In this document: positions 12,149 to 12,376 of the stretch, in pieces
Layout: each line of letters begins with the position of its first letter
Position numbering within the stretch: the stretch's first letter is position 1
Source of the DNA: Eubacteriaceae bacterium
GTDB lineage: Bacteria > Bacillota > Clostridia > Eubacteriales > Alkalibacteraceae
Reading direction: 5' to 3'
DNA length: 12,376 nucleotides
Assembly: GCA_003446375.1 (NCBI GenBank)
Contig: DMAW01000032.1
Span: forward strand, 1-12,376
Notes under the pieces: generated by a model
Told to the model about the DNA's origin: nothing
What the model saw: only the letters and a program-made list of their open reading frames with translations
Database searches by the model: none
Made by a program: the position numbers and the translations under genes

Positions 12149-12376
12149 TTAAACAATTGAAAACGAAAGCATGTTTTCAATTTCAGATTTGTCTGAAGAA
12201 CACAGAAGCTTTTCTCTAAATTCATCATGCATGAGGTTTTTAGACAGCTCTGCCAATACCTTTAGATGAAAATTGCCTTCATACTCTGCAGGGACAGCTA
12301 TCATAAATACAAGCTTAACACTGTCATCGCAATGCCATATAACTTTGTCTTTCAGGCTTACAAAAGCCAAGGTTGG
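12149..12376 (-). CDS. PTS fructose-family EIIA, C-terminal half (second system, cut by window edge)
   Basis: The last 75 codons of an EIIA gene that continues past the right edge; the frame is open to the final base. It matches the second half of the EIIA at 5854-6324: the VIWHCDD segment corresponds to IDWQSLDG, VKLVFMIAVP to KIIFLIAVP, NFHLKVLAELSKNLM to NLHLKILAALSRKLM, then DEFREKL. The phosphorylated His (IPHG motif) and the start lie outside the window, so activity cannot be judged. A CcpA-type cre match and a perfect 10-bp inverted repeat overlap its last codons. Its place ahead of EIIC mirrors the left operon, and a PRD regulator may lie further upstream, outside the window. Confidence 0.9.
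   Translation of the reverse strand, partial: PTLAFVSLKDKVIWHCDDSVKLVFMIAVPAEYEGNFHLKVLAELSKNLMHDEFREKLLCSSDKSEIENMLSFSIV
12155..12182. promoter_or_regulatory. Inverted repeat with cre-like sequence at the end of the second EIIA gene
   Basis: AATTGAAAAC (12155-12164) and GTTTTCAATT (12173-12182) are perfect 10-bp inverted repeats with an 8-base spacer. The plus-strand word TTGAAAACGAAAGCA (12157-12171) matches every fixed position of the degenerate cre consensus WTGNAANCGNWNNCW for CcpA. It lies inside the transcription unit, about 70-100 bases upstream of the EIIC start. A roadblock by CcpA is one reading, and an mRNA hairpin between cistrons is another. The consensus is loose, so chance is possible. 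Confidence 0.4.

Overview
The window reads as chromosomal DNA from a low-GC Gram-positive anaerobe, probably Clostridia or a related Firmicutes class. The grounds are AT-rich spacers, strong GGAGG-type ribosome binding sites, use of TTG starts, sigma-A-like promoters, a lepA-hemW pair and fructose-family PTS operons with a PRD regulator. The genus cannot be named from this sequence. Nearly everything is on the minus strand; the only convincing plus-strand gene is a PHP-domain phosphatase at 3540-4325. No RNA genes, CRISPR array or insertion sequence were seen, and no gene-free stretch exceeds 300 bases.

Layout from left to right. Positions 1-62 hold a promoter-like element pointing out of the window, where hrcA often sits in related genomes. 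Positions 63-3022 hold a housekeeping operon, lepA then hemW, with its own promoter. A 76-residue membrane protein (3133-3363) and the divergent PHP phosphatase follow, and a hairpin terminator lies between the phosphatase and the converging PTS operon. Positions 4355-8353 hold a complete fructose-family PTS operon read right to left: a LicR/MtlR-type PRD regulator, then EIIA, EIIC and EIIB. Positions 8569-10520 hold three accessory genes: an RmlD-like NAD(P)-dependent sugar reductase/epimerase with its own promoter and terminator, a UPF0303 heme-degrading-domain protein, and a small three-helix membrane protein. From 10681 to the right edge lies a second, paralogous fructose-family PTS operon (EIIB, EIIC and the C-terminal half of EIIA). 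Its first part and any regulator are outside the window.

How the parts fit together: in each PTS operon, phosphate from HPr should pass to EIIA (His), then EIIB (Cys), then the sugar brought in by EIIC. In the left operon the regulator carries its own PRD, EIIB-like and EIIA-like domains, so its DNA binding can follow the phosphorylation state of the transporter. Neither visible operon includes a sugar-phosphate kinase, aldolase or hydrolase, so the substrates are unknown and the catabolic enzymes must be encoded elsewhere. I found no clearly new multi-gene system. The items most worth a second look are the regulatory dyads, a CcpA-type cre match in the second EIIA gene, the twin PTS operons around an unrelated three-gene segment, and a strong-looking antisense promoter.
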